This document shows positions 1 to 6,871 of a DNA stretch of 8,331 nucleotides, piece by piece. Both the position numbers and the translations under genes were made by a program. The first letter of the stretch is position 1. The number at the start of each line of letters is the position of its first letter. Location: contig JAZNGL010000018.1 in NCBI GenBank assembly GCA_045576435.1, positions 1 through 8,331 on the forward strand, in the 5' to 3' direction. Source of the DNA: CAKSIW01 sp045576435 (GTDB taxonomy: Bacteria; Bacillota; Clostridia; Monoglobales; Monoglobaceae). The notes below the pieces were generated by a model. It saw only the letters and a list, made by a program, of their open reading frames with translations, made no database searches and was not told the DNA's origin.

Positions 1-529
1 CTTCAACAGTGATAACGCCATCACTTGTAACCTTTTCCATAGCATCGGCAATTAATTCACCAATGTTTTCGTCTGCAGCAGAAACGGCTGCAACACGAGC
101 AATATCATCACGACCGCTGATTGCCTTGCTGTTTTTAACAACTTCTTTAACAGCAGTATCAACTGCAGTAGAGATACCTTTTTTTATGATCATTGGGTTT
201 GCACCTGCTGTAACATTCTTAAGGCCTTCACGAACAAGAGCCTGAGCCAAAAGAGTTGCAGTTGTTGTTCCGTCACCTGCGATATCATTAGTTTTTGTTG
301 CAACCTCTTTAACGAGTTGTGCGCCCATGTTTTCAAATGGGTCTTCAAGTTCAACTTCTTTTGCGATTGTAACACCATCGTTAGTGATTAATGGAGCACC
401 AAATTTTTTGTCAAGAACAACATTTCTGCCTTTAGGGCCAAGTGTTACCTTAACGGTATTTGCTAATTGATTAACGCCCTTTTCCAGAGCACTTCTTGCT
501 TCTTCGCCGAATAAAATCTGTTTTGCCAT
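1..529 (-). CDS. groEL: Chaperonin GroEL (Hsp60), N-terminal part, cut by window edge
   Basis: GroEL forms the double-ring ATP-driven folding chamber of the cytoplasm and works with the GroES lid. The reading frame starts at the ATG at 529-527 with MAKQILFGEEAR and stays open to the window edge, giving about 176 of the usual ~540 residues. The equatorial-domain signatures are present: the TLGPKGRNV nucleotide loop (residues 29-37), TNDGVTIA (49-56) and the GDGTTTATLL ATP-binding loop (85-94), whose Asp86 matches the conserved catalytic/magnesium aspartate region. The fragment ends in the early intermediate domain (DGVITVE). An ideal AAAGGAGGAA ribosome binding site lies at 537-546. The gene follows groES by 28 bases with no terminator between them, so they are one operon, controlled by the CIRCE site upstream of groES. 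The identification is certain; only the 3' end is missing. Confidence 0.99.
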   Translation of the reverse strand, partial: MAKQILFGEEARSALEKGVNQLANTVKVTLGPKGRNVVLDKKFGAPLITNDGVTIAKEVELEDPFENMGAQLVKEVATKTNDIAGDGTTTATLLAQALVREGLKNVTAGANPMIIKKGISTAVDTAVKEVVKNSKAISGRDDIARVAAVSAADENIGELIADAMEKVTSDGVITVE

Positions 530-557
530 TTTTAAGTTCCTCCTTTAAATTATGAAA

Positions 558-845
558 TTAACCTTCGATTTTAGCCAGAACATCACTTTGACGGAGAATG
601 GTATATTCCTGACCGTCAAGCTTAACCTCTGTGCCTGCATATTTACTCATTAAAACTTTGTCACCAACGCAAAGCTCCATTGTGATTTCTTTGCCATCAA
701 CAACTCCGCCAGGACCAACTGCAACAACTTCAGCAATCTGTGGTTTTTCCTTTGCAGAACCTGCAAGAATAATTCCGCTTTTTGTTGTTTCTTCAGCCTC
801 TACCATCTTTATAACTACTCTGTCTGCCAATGGTTTAATGTTCAT
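558..845 (-). CDS. groES: Co-chaperonin GroES (Hsp10)
   Basis: GroES is the heptameric lid of the GroEL folding chamber. The protein has 95 residues, the usual length. It opens with the family hallmark IKPLADRVVIK (3-13). The flexible mobile loop lies at about 18-36 and carries the hydrophobic GIIL (24-27) that docks on the GroEL apical domain. A VGPGG turn follows at 43-47, then GDKVLMSKYAGTEVK (61-75), and the chain ends in the usual YTILRQSDVLAKIEG-type strand. The start codon is supported by AAAGGAGGAT at 853-862, seven to eight bases upstream. It is the first gene of the groES-groEL operon, behind a sigma-A-like promoter and a perfect CIRCE operator, so heat-inducible control by HrcA is expected. 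Confidence 0.99.
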   Translation of the reverse strand: MNIKPLADRVVIKMVEAEETTKSGIILAGSAKEKPQIAEVVAVGPGGVVDGKEITMELCVGDKVLMSKYAGTEVKLDGQEYTILRQSDVLAKIEG

Positions 846-893
846 TTAAAAAATCCTCCTTTAAATATATAAGATAATAATAAACTTGTTATG

Positions 894-920
894 TTAGCAC
901 TCGTCTTGCTTGAGTGCTAA
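894..920. promoter_or_regulatory. CIRCE operator (HrcA binding site) of groESL
   Basis: This is a perfect 9-base inverted repeat, TTAGCACTC (894-902) and GAGTGCTAA (912-920), separated by exactly nine bases. That matches the CIRCE consensus at every arm position. CIRCE is bound by the HrcA repressor, whose own folding depends on GroEL, so the chaperonin level feeds back on its own transcription. The site lies just downstream of the predicted -10 box (925-930), so it should cover the transcription start and also sit at the 5' end of the mRNA. hrcA itself is not in the window. Confidence 0.98.
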
Positions 921-924
921 TGTT

Positions 925-953
925 ATAATACAAAATCCATAGTCAAAAATCAA
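925..953 (-). promoter_or_regulatory. Predicted sigma-A promoter of groES-groEL
   Basis: Read on the minus strand, TTGATT (953-948) is followed by a 17-base spacer and TATTAT (930-925). That is a four-of-six -35 match and a five-of-six -10 match at ideal spacing. The start point would fall at about 918, inside the CIRCE arm, which is the normal arrangement for HrcA control. The -35 box overlaps the stem of the terminator at 945-969. A second candidate lies further upstream: an extended -10, TGCTATAAT, at 987-979, with only a poor -35 (TTGGTA at 1010-1005, 20-base spacing). Its transcript would have to cross the hairpin, so I rank it lower. Confidence 0.75.
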
Positions 954-969
954 ACTGAGTTTCAGTTTG
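945..969 (-). terminator. Probable intrinsic terminator after ispF
   Basis: On the minus strand an 8-base perfect stem (CAAACTGA / TCAGTTTG, 969-962 and 958-951) with a 3-base loop is followed by ATTTTT (950-945). It lies 58 bases beyond the ispF stop, where an end to the ygiQ-ispF transcript would be expected. The stem has only three G-C pairs and the T run is short, so termination may be partial and some ispF transcripts could run on into groES. An alternative reading is a palindromic operator over the groESL -35 box. Confidence 0.6.
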
Positions 970-1026
970 TTATAGTTGATTATAGCAGATTATCTTTAAA
1001 TATATACCAAATTCTTCAAAAATCTG

Positions 1027-1500
1027 TTATTTTTGGATAATTGAGCAAATTGCATATGCAGAAATTCCTTCGCGTCTGCCTTCAAAACCAAGCTTTTCGG
1101 TGGTTGTTGCTTTGATGTTAACGCAATTGACATCAAGGCCGAGGGTATCGGCAATGTTTTCACGCATTTTTTCAATAAATGGAGCAAGCTTTGGTGCTTG
1201 CGCAACTATTGTACTGTCAATGTTATTGATTTCATATCCTGCGTCTTTAAGAATTTCGCTAACTTTTGAAAGAAGAATAAGACTATTTATATCTTTGAAT
1301 TTGTTGTCGGTATCAGGAAAGTGTTTTCCAATGTCGCCAAGAGCCGCAGCTCCCAAAAGAGCATCCATGATTGCGTGAGTTAATACATCTGCATCGGAAT
1401 GCCCCAGTAAACCAACGGGATGCGGAATCTCAACCCCGCCAAGTATCAATTTTCTGTTTTCAGCAAAAGCGTGAACGTCGTAGCCAAAGCCAACACGCAT
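1027..1500 (-). CDS. ispF: 2-C-methyl-D-erythritol 2,4-cyclodiphosphate synthase
   Basis: IspF catalyses the fifth step of the MEP isoprenoid pathway. It cyclises 4-diphosphocytidyl-2-C-methyl-D-erythritol 2-phosphate to the 2,4-cyclodiphosphate with release of CMP. It is a cytoplasmic trimer with a zinc site between subunits. The protein has 157 residues, normal for the family. Metal ligands are visible as Asp8 and His10 in GYDVH and His42 in the segment after GHSDADV (33-39). The GDIGKHFPDTD signature is at 55-65, and TTTEKLGFEGR (132-142) supplies the nucleotide-binding threonine and glutamate. The start ATG (1500-1498) has an AAGAAGG-like ribosome binding site about nine bases upstream. 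It is the last gene of the run, 34 bases after ispD, which makes its substrate's precursor. No unusual residues are seen. Confidence 0.98.
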   Translation of the reverse strand: MRVGFGYDVHAFAENRKLILGGVEIPHPVGLLGHSDADVLTHAIMDALLGAAALGDIGKHFPDTDNKFKDINSLILLSKVSEILKDAGYEINNIDSTIVAQAPKLAPFIEKMRENIADTLGLDVNCVNIKATTTEKLGFEGRREGISAYAICSIIQK

Positions 1501-1534
1501 TAAAATCGCCTTCTTTCGTTATTGGATAAAAATA

Positions 1535-2239
1535 TTAATCTAATAAAGTATAATGGATAGCTTCTGCAACAGGTAAATCTTCAGGTGTTGTTATTTTTAT
1601 ATTTGTATAATCGCCATCAATTATCTTAACCGGAAAACCTGAATGTTCGACGATAGAACAATCATCTGTTCCGGAAAAACCGTCTTCTTTTGCACGAATA
1701 TATGAAAGCTTAATAATATCAGTGCGAAAGGCCTGAGGTGTTTGAATCAGTCTGAGCTGAGAACGATTGAAAGTGTTTAAAACGTTCCCATCGTTAGCAA
1801 CTTCTTTAATAGTATCTTTTGGCAAAACGCCCAAGGCAGCACCACCAAAAGAAAAAGCCGCGTTAACAGTTTCGTCAATTTTTTGTGGTGATACGAAGGG
1901 GCGGGCGCCATCATGAACAGCAACAACATCTGCATTATCAACGCATGATAAACCGCACATAACAGATTCCTGCCTTGTTTCGCCACCGGGAACAATGTCG
2001 GTCGCCTTTGAAATGCCAAACTCCGATATAATATCATTCACGGTTATGATGTTCTCGGGTTTTGTTACAATAATAATATTGGCTATTGTTTCAGCCATCT
2101 GAAATTTTAAAAGAGTGTGGGCGAGAACAGGCTTATCACCAATAATAATCAGTTGCTTGTTAAGATTATTTTTCATTCGGGTACCACTGCCTGCGGCAAC
2201 AATTATTGCCGTTGCGGTGAATGGGTTTTGCTTTGACAT
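1535..2239 (-). CDS. ispD: 2-C-methyl-D-erythritol 4-phosphate cytidylyltransferase
   Basis: IspD joins CTP and 2-C-methyl-D-erythritol 4-phosphate to give 4-diphosphocytidyl-2-C-methyl-D-erythritol and pyrophosphate, step three of the MEP pathway. In the 234-residue product the CTP loop AAGSGTRM (15-22) and Lys28-Gln29 provide the catalytic Arg21 and Lys28 pair. VHDGARPFV (108-116), PKDTIK (140-145), QTPQAF (166-171) and TDDCSIVE (191-198) are the remaining family blocks. I place the start at the ATG at 2239-2237. The in-frame ATG 15 bases upstream (2254) overlaps the GGAGGG ribosome binding site that serves the inner ATG at 7-base spacing, and it would add only MEGLQ. The gene follows carD by 30 bases. 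The nonadjacent pathway enzyme IspE is not here. Confidence 0.97.
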   Translation of the reverse strand: MSKQNPFTATAIIVAAGSGTRMKNNLNKQLIIIGDKPVLAHTLLKFQMAETIANIIIVTKPENIITVNDIISEFGISKATDIVPGGETRQESVMCGLSCVDNADVVAVHDGARPFVSPQKIDETVNAAFSFGGAALGVLPKDTIKEVANDGNVLNTFNRSQLRLIQTPQAFRTDIIKLSYIRAKEDGFSGTDDCSIVEHSGFPVKIIDGDYTNIKITTPEDLPVAEAIHYTLLD

Positions 2240-2269
2240 TTGCAATCCCTCCATTAATAAATATAGGAA

Positions 2270-2743
2270 TCAGATTTCAAGATTTAAAAGCTTCTTGATT
2301 TCTTCATATGTTGAGTTTTTTGCGAGAACGAGCTCTGATATAAGAATGTTTTTTGCATTGACAAGTATTTTTCTTTCAACATTTGAAAGAGGCTTTTTTT
2401 GATCGCGCAAAATAAGTGTCTTTGCAACCAAAGCAACATCTCTTAAATCGCTGCTTTTGATTTTTTCTATATTTTCTCTATAGCGCTTATTCCAATTTTC
2501 GTTACAGGTTTCATCACAATGATGAAAAAAGTCAATAGTGTTATTGGCGGCATCCTCTGAAATTATTTCACGGATACCGATTGCTTCTACGTTGTTAACA
2601 GGGAGCATAACCTTAAGGTTTTGAATGGAAAGCTGAAGCACATAATAGCTATGTGTTTCACCAAGAATTACCTTTTCTTCAATATCAATAATTGTTCCTG
2701 CCCCATGCATTGGATAAAAAATTTTGTCGCCTATGTGAAACAC
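2270..2743 (-). CDS. CarD/CdnL-family RNA polymerase-binding transcription regulator
   Basis: CarD-type proteins bind the RNA polymerase beta subunit and the upstream edge of the transcription bubble, and stabilise open complexes, notably at rRNA promoters. The 157-residue protein starts MFHIGDKIFYPMHGAG, the hallmark of the Tudor-like polymerase-interacting domain (about 1-60; YPMHGAG at 10-16). A helical DNA-binding domain follows (about 70-157) with the conserved Trp84 in the ENWNKRYRENIEKIKS block and the typical LVAKTLILRD and NAKNILISELVLA helices. The start is GTG (2743-2741), supported by the family N-terminus and by a GAAGGGA ribosome binding site. It is not the longer TRCF/Mfd helicase, which only shares the N-terminal domain. 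It lies 46 bases after radA and 30 before ispD, so it is probably co-transcribed with both. Confidence 0.93.
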   Translation of the reverse strand: MFHIGDKIFYPMHGAGTIIDIEEKVILGETHSYYVLQLSIQNLKVMLPVNNVEAIGIREIISEDAANNTIDFFHHCDETCNENWNKRYRENIEKIKSSDLRDVALVAKTLILRDQKKPLSNVERKILVNAKNILISELVLAKNSTYEEIKKLLNLEI

Positions 2744-2789
2744 TTAAAGACATCCCTTCTAAACTATATGTATTTTTTTTGATAATAAT

Positions 2790-4169
2790 TTAATTATTTT
2801 TGGATATAAATTTATCTATTACGTCTTTTATCGAATAGAAAGGACAAACTTCAATATTTTTAAATTTTTTCAGCTTGCCCAGATTAACTGCGGGAATAAT
2901 ACACTTCTTAAAACCTAATTTTTCACATTCTGAAATTCGTGCTTCCAAAAAGCTGCAAGCACGAAGCTCACCCGTGAGACCAACCTCTCCTATTGCAACA
3001 ACATCATTTTGGATGGGAACGTTTTTAAAACTTGATGCAAGCGCAAGAATAATTCCAAGGTCTGCAGCAGGTTCTGCAATCCTTAAGCCCCCAACAATAT
3101 TCACATATGCGTCATATGAAGAAACTTTAAGGTTGCCACGTTTTTCGAGAACTGCCATAAGCATTAAAGCACGGCTAAGGTCGGGCCCGCTTGTCATACG
3201 ACGCGGATTTCCAAAACTGGTTGGAGAAACAAGAGCCTGAATTTCTGCAAGAACAGGACGAGTGCCCTCCATAGTGCAAATTATACAAGAACCTGGTGTG
3301 TTTTCAGGTCTTCCTGAAAGAAGAGCTTCAGATGGATTTAGAATTTCTTCAAGACCATTTCCGGTCATTTCAAAAACACCAATTTCGTTGGTTGAACCAA
3401 AACGGTTTTTAACGGCGCGTAAAATCCGATATGATTGGTGACGTTCGCCTTCAAAATAAAGAACAGAGTCAACAATATGTTCGAGAATTTTTGGGCCTGC
3501 AAGTGAGCCTTCCTTTGTAACATGACCAACCAAAAACACGGAGATTGAATTCTCTTTGGCAATTTTCATAAGAACTGCGGCGGTATCACGTATTTGTGAA
3601 ACATTGCCGGGTGTTGCCTGAATTTCGGGGTTATACATTGTCTGAACTGAATCAACAATGAGAATATCAGGATTTTCACGGAAGATACAATCAATTATGT
3701 AATTCATATTTGTTTCGGAATATATTTTTAAATTATCAGTAGTTATTCCAAGCCTGTCAGCACGAAGCTTTATCTGACGCTGTGATTCTTCACCTGAAAC
3801 ATAGAGGATTTTAGAGGTTTTGCCCATATCTTCGCATATCTGAAGGAGAAGAGTGGATTTTCCTATTCCGGGGTCACCACCCACCAAAACAAGTGAGCCT
3901 TTCACCAGACCGCCACCAAGAACACGGTCAAGCTCTGACATACCTGTTGATATGCGTGCTTCATCTGTTGAAATAATTTCATGGATTGTTTTGGGAACAA
4001 TGGTATTCGGAGAGGGGGTGGAGGCAACGGCTACCTTACTGTTTGAAGGTGCTTGCATAATAACCTCTTCAACCATTGTGTTCCATGAATTACAAGTGGA
4101 ACATTTGCCCATCCATTTTGGAGATTGTGCTCCACATTCTGAGCAAACATAAATCGTTTTTGTTTTCAT
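2790..4169 (-). CDS. radA: DNA repair ATPase/helicase RadA (Sms)
   Basis: RadA is a RecA-like, DnaB-like hexameric motor that extends D-loops and processes branched DNA during homologous recombination. All domains are present in 459 residues, the usual size. There is an N-terminal C4 zinc finger (Cys9, Cys12, Cys23, Cys26), then a RecA-type ATPase with Walker A GGDPGIGKST (97-106) and Walker B ILIVDS (169-174, Asp173). The RadA-specific KNRFG motif is at 254-258. A Lon-protease-like C-terminal domain (about 280-459) contains VGGLRIAEPAADLG (359-372) and IGEVGLTGELR (393-403). The ATG at 4169 is preceded by GGAGG about ten bases away. It sits 27 bases after folD. In Bacillus and many clostridia disA follows radA; here the next gene is carD. 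Confidence 0.98.
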   Translation of the reverse strand: MKTKTIYVCSECGAQSPKWMGKCSTCNSWNTMVEEVIMQAPSNSKVAVASTPSPNTIVPKTIHEIISTDEARISTGMSELDRVLGGGLVKGSLVLVGGDPGIGKSTLLLQICEDMGKTSKILYVSGEESQRQIKLRADRLGITTDNLKIYSETNMNYIIDCIFRENPDILIVDSVQTMYNPEIQATPGNVSQIRDTAAVLMKIAKENSISVFLVGHVTKEGSLAGPKILEHIVDSVLYFEGERHQSYRILRAVKNRFGSTNEIGVFEMTGNGLEEILNPSEALLSGRPENTPGSCIICTMEGTRPVLAEIQALVSPTSFGNPRRMTSGPDLSRALMLMAVLEKRGNLKVSSYDAYVNIVGGLRIAEPAADLGIILALASSFKNVPIQNDVVAIGEVGLTGELRACSFLEARISECEKLGFKKCIIPAVNLGKLKKFKNIEVCPFYSIKDVIDKFISKNN

Positions 4170-4196
4170 TACGGATTAACCTCCAACAAAATCTGT

Positions 4197-5051
4197 TTAA
4201 TGTGCTGAGCTTTGTTGTTTTGCGGCTGTGACAGTGTTTTTCATAAGCATTGAAATGGTCATTGGACCAACACCGCCGGGAACCGGAGTGATTGCACCTG
4301 CAATTTTTTCAACAGCATCAAAATCAACATCGCCAACAAGACGTCCATCTTCTAAACGATTCATTCCAACATCAATAACAACAGCGCCTTCTTTTACCAT
4401 ATCAGCGGTAATGAAATTAGCTTTACCAACTGCGGCAACCAGAATATCAGCACTTCTTGTGATTTCTTTAATGTTTTTGGTTCTTGAATGACATGTTGTA
4501 ACAGTCCCATTCTTATGGAGAAGAAGCATGCTCATTGGTTTTCCAACAATATTGCTTCTGCCAACGACAACACATTGCTTGCCTTCAATTTCAACATTGC
4601 TCTCTGCAATAAGTTCCATTATTCCGGCAGGTGTGCAAGGCACAAAGTCATAGTCACCAATCATAATTTTACCAACATTTACAGGATGAAAAGCATCAAC
4701 ATCCTTTTTTGGATTTATTGCATTTATAACTGCTTTCTCATCAAGATGTGAAGGAAGAGGAAGCTGAACTAAAATGCCATGTATTTTGGAATCATTATTC
4801 AATTTTTCCACCAATGAAACAAGCTCATCCTGAGTTGTTTCTTCAGGAAGTGCAAATTTTTCAGAGTGCATGCCAAGTTCTGCACACATAGCTTCTTTTC
4901 TGCCGACATATACCTTTGATGCAGGGTCGTCACCGACTATAACTACTGCGAGACCCGGATTTATGCCCTGAGCCTTTAGACTTTCTACCTCGATTTTCAG
5001 TTCTTCCTTTATTCTTGCTGAAACTGTTTTTCCGCTCAAAATTATTGCCAT
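4197..5051 (-). CDS. folD: Bifunctional methylenetetrahydrofolate dehydrogenase / methenyltetrahydrofolate cyclohydrolase
   Basis: FolD interconverts 5,10-methylene-, 5,10-methenyl- and 10-formyl-tetrahydrofolate, with an NADP-dependent dehydrogenase and a cyclohydrolase activity in one active site. It supplies one-carbon units for purines and formyl-methionyl-tRNA. The 284 residues are full length. The catalytic Tyr48 and Lys52 lie in KVYVGRKEAM, Gln96 lies in VQLPLP (95-100), and Asp119 lies in KDVDAFHP (116-123). The Rossmann block GRSNIVGKP (164-172) and the closing PVPGGVGPMT (256-265) are intact. The ATG at 5051 has an AAAGGAGA ribosome binding site nine bases upstream and the family N-terminus MAIILSGK, so the start is firm although it lies inside the 3' end of ygiQ in another frame. 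The first 122 bases therefore code for two proteins. Confidence 0.98.
   Translation of the reverse strand: MAIILSGKTVSARIKEELKIEVESLKAQGINPGLAVVIVGDDPASKVYVGRKEAMCAELGMHSEKFALPEETTQDELVSLVEKLNNDSKIHGILVQLPLPSHLDEKAVINAINPKKDVDAFHPVNVGKIMIGDYDFVPCTPAGIMELIAESNVEIEGKQCVVVGRSNIVGKPMSMLLLHKNGTVTTCHSRTKNIKEITRSADILVAAVGKANFITADMVKEGAVVIDVGMNRLEDGRLVGDVDFDAVEKIAGAITPVPGGVGPMTISMLMKNTVTAAKQQSSAH
4930..5051 (-). other. Out-of-frame coding overlap between ygiQ 3' end and folD 5' end
   Basis: These 122 bases are read in two frames of the same strand. One frame gives the conserved FolD N-terminus, including Lys8 and the VVIVGDDP strand. The other gives the last 40 residues of YgiQ (about 603-642), a tail dominated by Lys, Arg, Asn, Ser and Gly with little predicted structure. 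The folD ribosome binding site also lies inside ygiQ codons. Because the first stop in the ygiQ frame is at 4930, the tail must be made unless translation stops by another means. Confidence 0.9.
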
Positions 5052-6858
5052 TTTTATTATCTCCTTTCAATGGCCTAATCAGGCAAGCCTGACCATAGCC
5101 AACTAAGTCAAGTCTGTTTGTTTTTTTCAGTGCCTCGAAAACAAGGTCATAGTTTTCGGGATTTGAAGATTGCAAAAGTGCACGTTGCATTTGTTTTTCG
5201 TGGTAGCTTTTCGGAACATAAACCGATTTCATTGTTCTTGGGTCCAATCCCGTATAATACATACAGGTTGATATGCTACCGGGTGTGGGATAAAAATCCT
5301 GAACCTGTTCGGGATTTATATGTTTTTCATGCAAATATTCTGCAAGCTTAACTGCATCACGAAGAGTGCTTCCCGGATGTGATGACATGAGATATGGAAC
5401 AACATATTGGTTTTTCCCGGATTTTTTATTTATTACATCGAATTTTCGAAGAAATTTTTCATATACTTCATTTTTGGGTTTACCCATATATTGAAGAACA
5501 TTATCTGAAATATGCTCAGGAGCAACTCTTAGCTGACCGCTTATATGGTGCTTGCAAAGTTCATGGAAAAATTCTTCGTTTTTATCTTCAATAAGATAAT
5601 CAAAGCGGATTCCCGAACGAATAAACACCTTTTTAACTTCTTTGATTTTTCGTAACTTTCTAAGAAGTTGCAGATAATCTGCATGTGATACTTCGAGATT
5701 TTTACATGGTGTTGGGAACAAACACTGACGGTTTTTGCAAACACCGTTTAATAGCTGTTTCTGGCACGAAGGTGCTCTGAAATTTGCTGTCGGTCCACCA
5801 ACGTCGTGAATATATCCTTTGAAATTAGGTCGTTTGCATAATTTTTCAGCTTCCCGGATTATTGAATCGTGGCTTCTTGCAACAACTGTTCTGCCTTGAT
5901 GAAAGGCTAACGTGCAAAAGTTACAACCACCAAAGCATCCACGACAAGAGGTGATGCTGAATTCAATCTCACGTATTGCGGGAACTCCGCCCAATGCCTT
6001 ATAGGATGGATGATATGTTCCTTCATAGGGGAGCCCATAAACCGCATCCAGTTCAGCGGTTGTGAGTGGTGGTGAAGGGGGTAGCTGAACAACATATTTT
6101 TTTTCGTTATCTGCCTGGACGATTGGCATACCACGAAAGGCATCTTGTTGTTCATATTGTATTGCAGTGGCATTAGCATATAGACGTTTATTTGATGAAA
6201 CTTCGTCATAAGATGGGATTAATATACTGCCCTCAGGGAGTTGTGCATCGGCATCCTCAATATAGGCAGTACCCGCAATGTTTTTAATCTGCGATATGGA
6301 TGTGCCACAATTGAGCAAATCAGCAACCTCAACAATCTGATGCTCGCCCATGCCGTAAATCAGTAAGTCGGCACCACTATCAATCAAAATACTGCGACGA
6401 ACTTTATCGGACCAATAGTCATAATGGGCAAATCGGCGAAGACTTGCTTCGATTCCACCAATAATAATAGGAACTTTCTTGCCAAAGGCTTCGCGAATTC
6501 GATTACAATAAACAACCGTTGCTCTATCGGGGCGTTTTCCCATAACTCCGCCAGGTGAATAAAGGTCGTTTGAACGAAGCTTTTTTGATGCAGTATAATG
6601 GTTAACCATTGGGTCAATATTGCCCGATGAAACTAAAAAAGCAAGCCTTGGCTCACCCAGAGTTTTGAATGCATCGCAAGTGTGCCAATCAGGTTGAGAA
6701 ATGATACCAACACTATAGCCCGCATTTTCCAGAATCCTGGAAATGATTGCATGTCCAAAGCTTGAATGGTCAACGTATGCATCGCCTATCACATAAATAA
6801 AGTCAAGGCGATCAATACCTTGTGCTTTCATATCGTTTTTTGAAATTGGAAGGAACAT
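4930..6858 (-). CDS. ygiQ: YgiQ-family (UPF0313) radical SAM protein
   Basis: A member of the YgiQ/UPF0313 radical SAM family; its substrate and reaction are not established. The protein has 642 residues. The N-terminal Radical_SAM_N domain (about 1-290) includes IYVIGDAYVDHSSFG (21-35), IIGGIEASLRRFAHYDYW (132-149) and YGMGEHQ (168-174). The radical SAM core starts with the CxxxCxxC cluster motif, Cys308, Cys312 and Cys315. Four more cysteines (365, 374, 379, 385) are spaced in a way that might hold a second iron-sulfur cluster. A DUF3362-like C-terminal part ends in LVGYGQACLIRP (585-596). After that comes a basic, low-complexity tail rich in Lys, Arg, Ser and Gly, whose last 40 residues overlap folD in a different frame. 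The ATG at 6858 has GAGG eight bases upstream. It is the first gene of the minus-strand run. No frameshift is seen. Confidence 0.95.
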   Translation of the reverse strand: MFLPISKNDMKAQGIDRLDFIYVIGDAYVDHSSFGHAIISRILENAGYSVGIISQPDWHTCDAFKTLGEPRLAFLVSSGNIDPMVNHYTASKKLRSNDLYSPGGVMGKRPDRATVVYCNRIREAFGKKVPIIIGGIEASLRRFAHYDYWSDKVRRSILIDSGADLLIYGMGEHQIVEVADLLNCGTSISQIKNIAGTAYIEDADAQLPEGSILIPSYDEVSSNKRLYANATAIQYEQQDAFRGMPIVQADNEKKYVVQLPPSPPLTTAELDAVYGLPYEGTYHPSYKALGGVPAIREIEFSITSCRGCFGGCNFCTLAFHQGRTVVARSHDSIIREAEKLCKRPNFKGYIHDVGGPTANFRAPSCQKQLLNGVCKNRQCLFPTPCKNLEVSHADYLQLLRKLRKIKEVKKVFIRSGIRFDYLIEDKNEEFFHELCKHHISGQLRVAPEHISDNVLQYMGKPKNEVYEKFLRKFDVINKKSGKNQYVVPYLMSSHPGSTLRDAVKLAEYLHEKHINPEQVQDFYPTPGSISTCMYYTGLDPRTMKSVYVPKSYHEKQMQRALLQSSNPENYDLVFEALKKTNRLDLVGYGQACLIRPLKGDNKNGNNFERKNSFSKNKGRTENRGRKSKGSGHKSGSRSSYSR

Positions 6859-6871
6859 ATAAAAACCTCTT

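Noticed and set aside
9..245. Plus-strand open frame of 78 codons at the window start
   Set aside because: It is antisense to groEL, whose minus-strand translation is unmistakable.
2744..2789. Possible promoter or terminator between radA and carD
   Set aside because: The gap has an A/T run but no stem and no -35/-10 pair at acceptable spacing.
4488..4751. Plus-strand open frame of 87 codons opposite folD
   Set aside because: It lies wholly within the well-supported folD gene on the other strand, has no ribosome binding site and resembles no family I know.
5118..5594. Plus-strand open frames (5118-5351 and 5394-5594) that could suggest an antisense gene in ygiQ
   Set aside because: The ygiQ frame is continuous and matches its family throughout this stretch; the plus-strand frames have no start signals.
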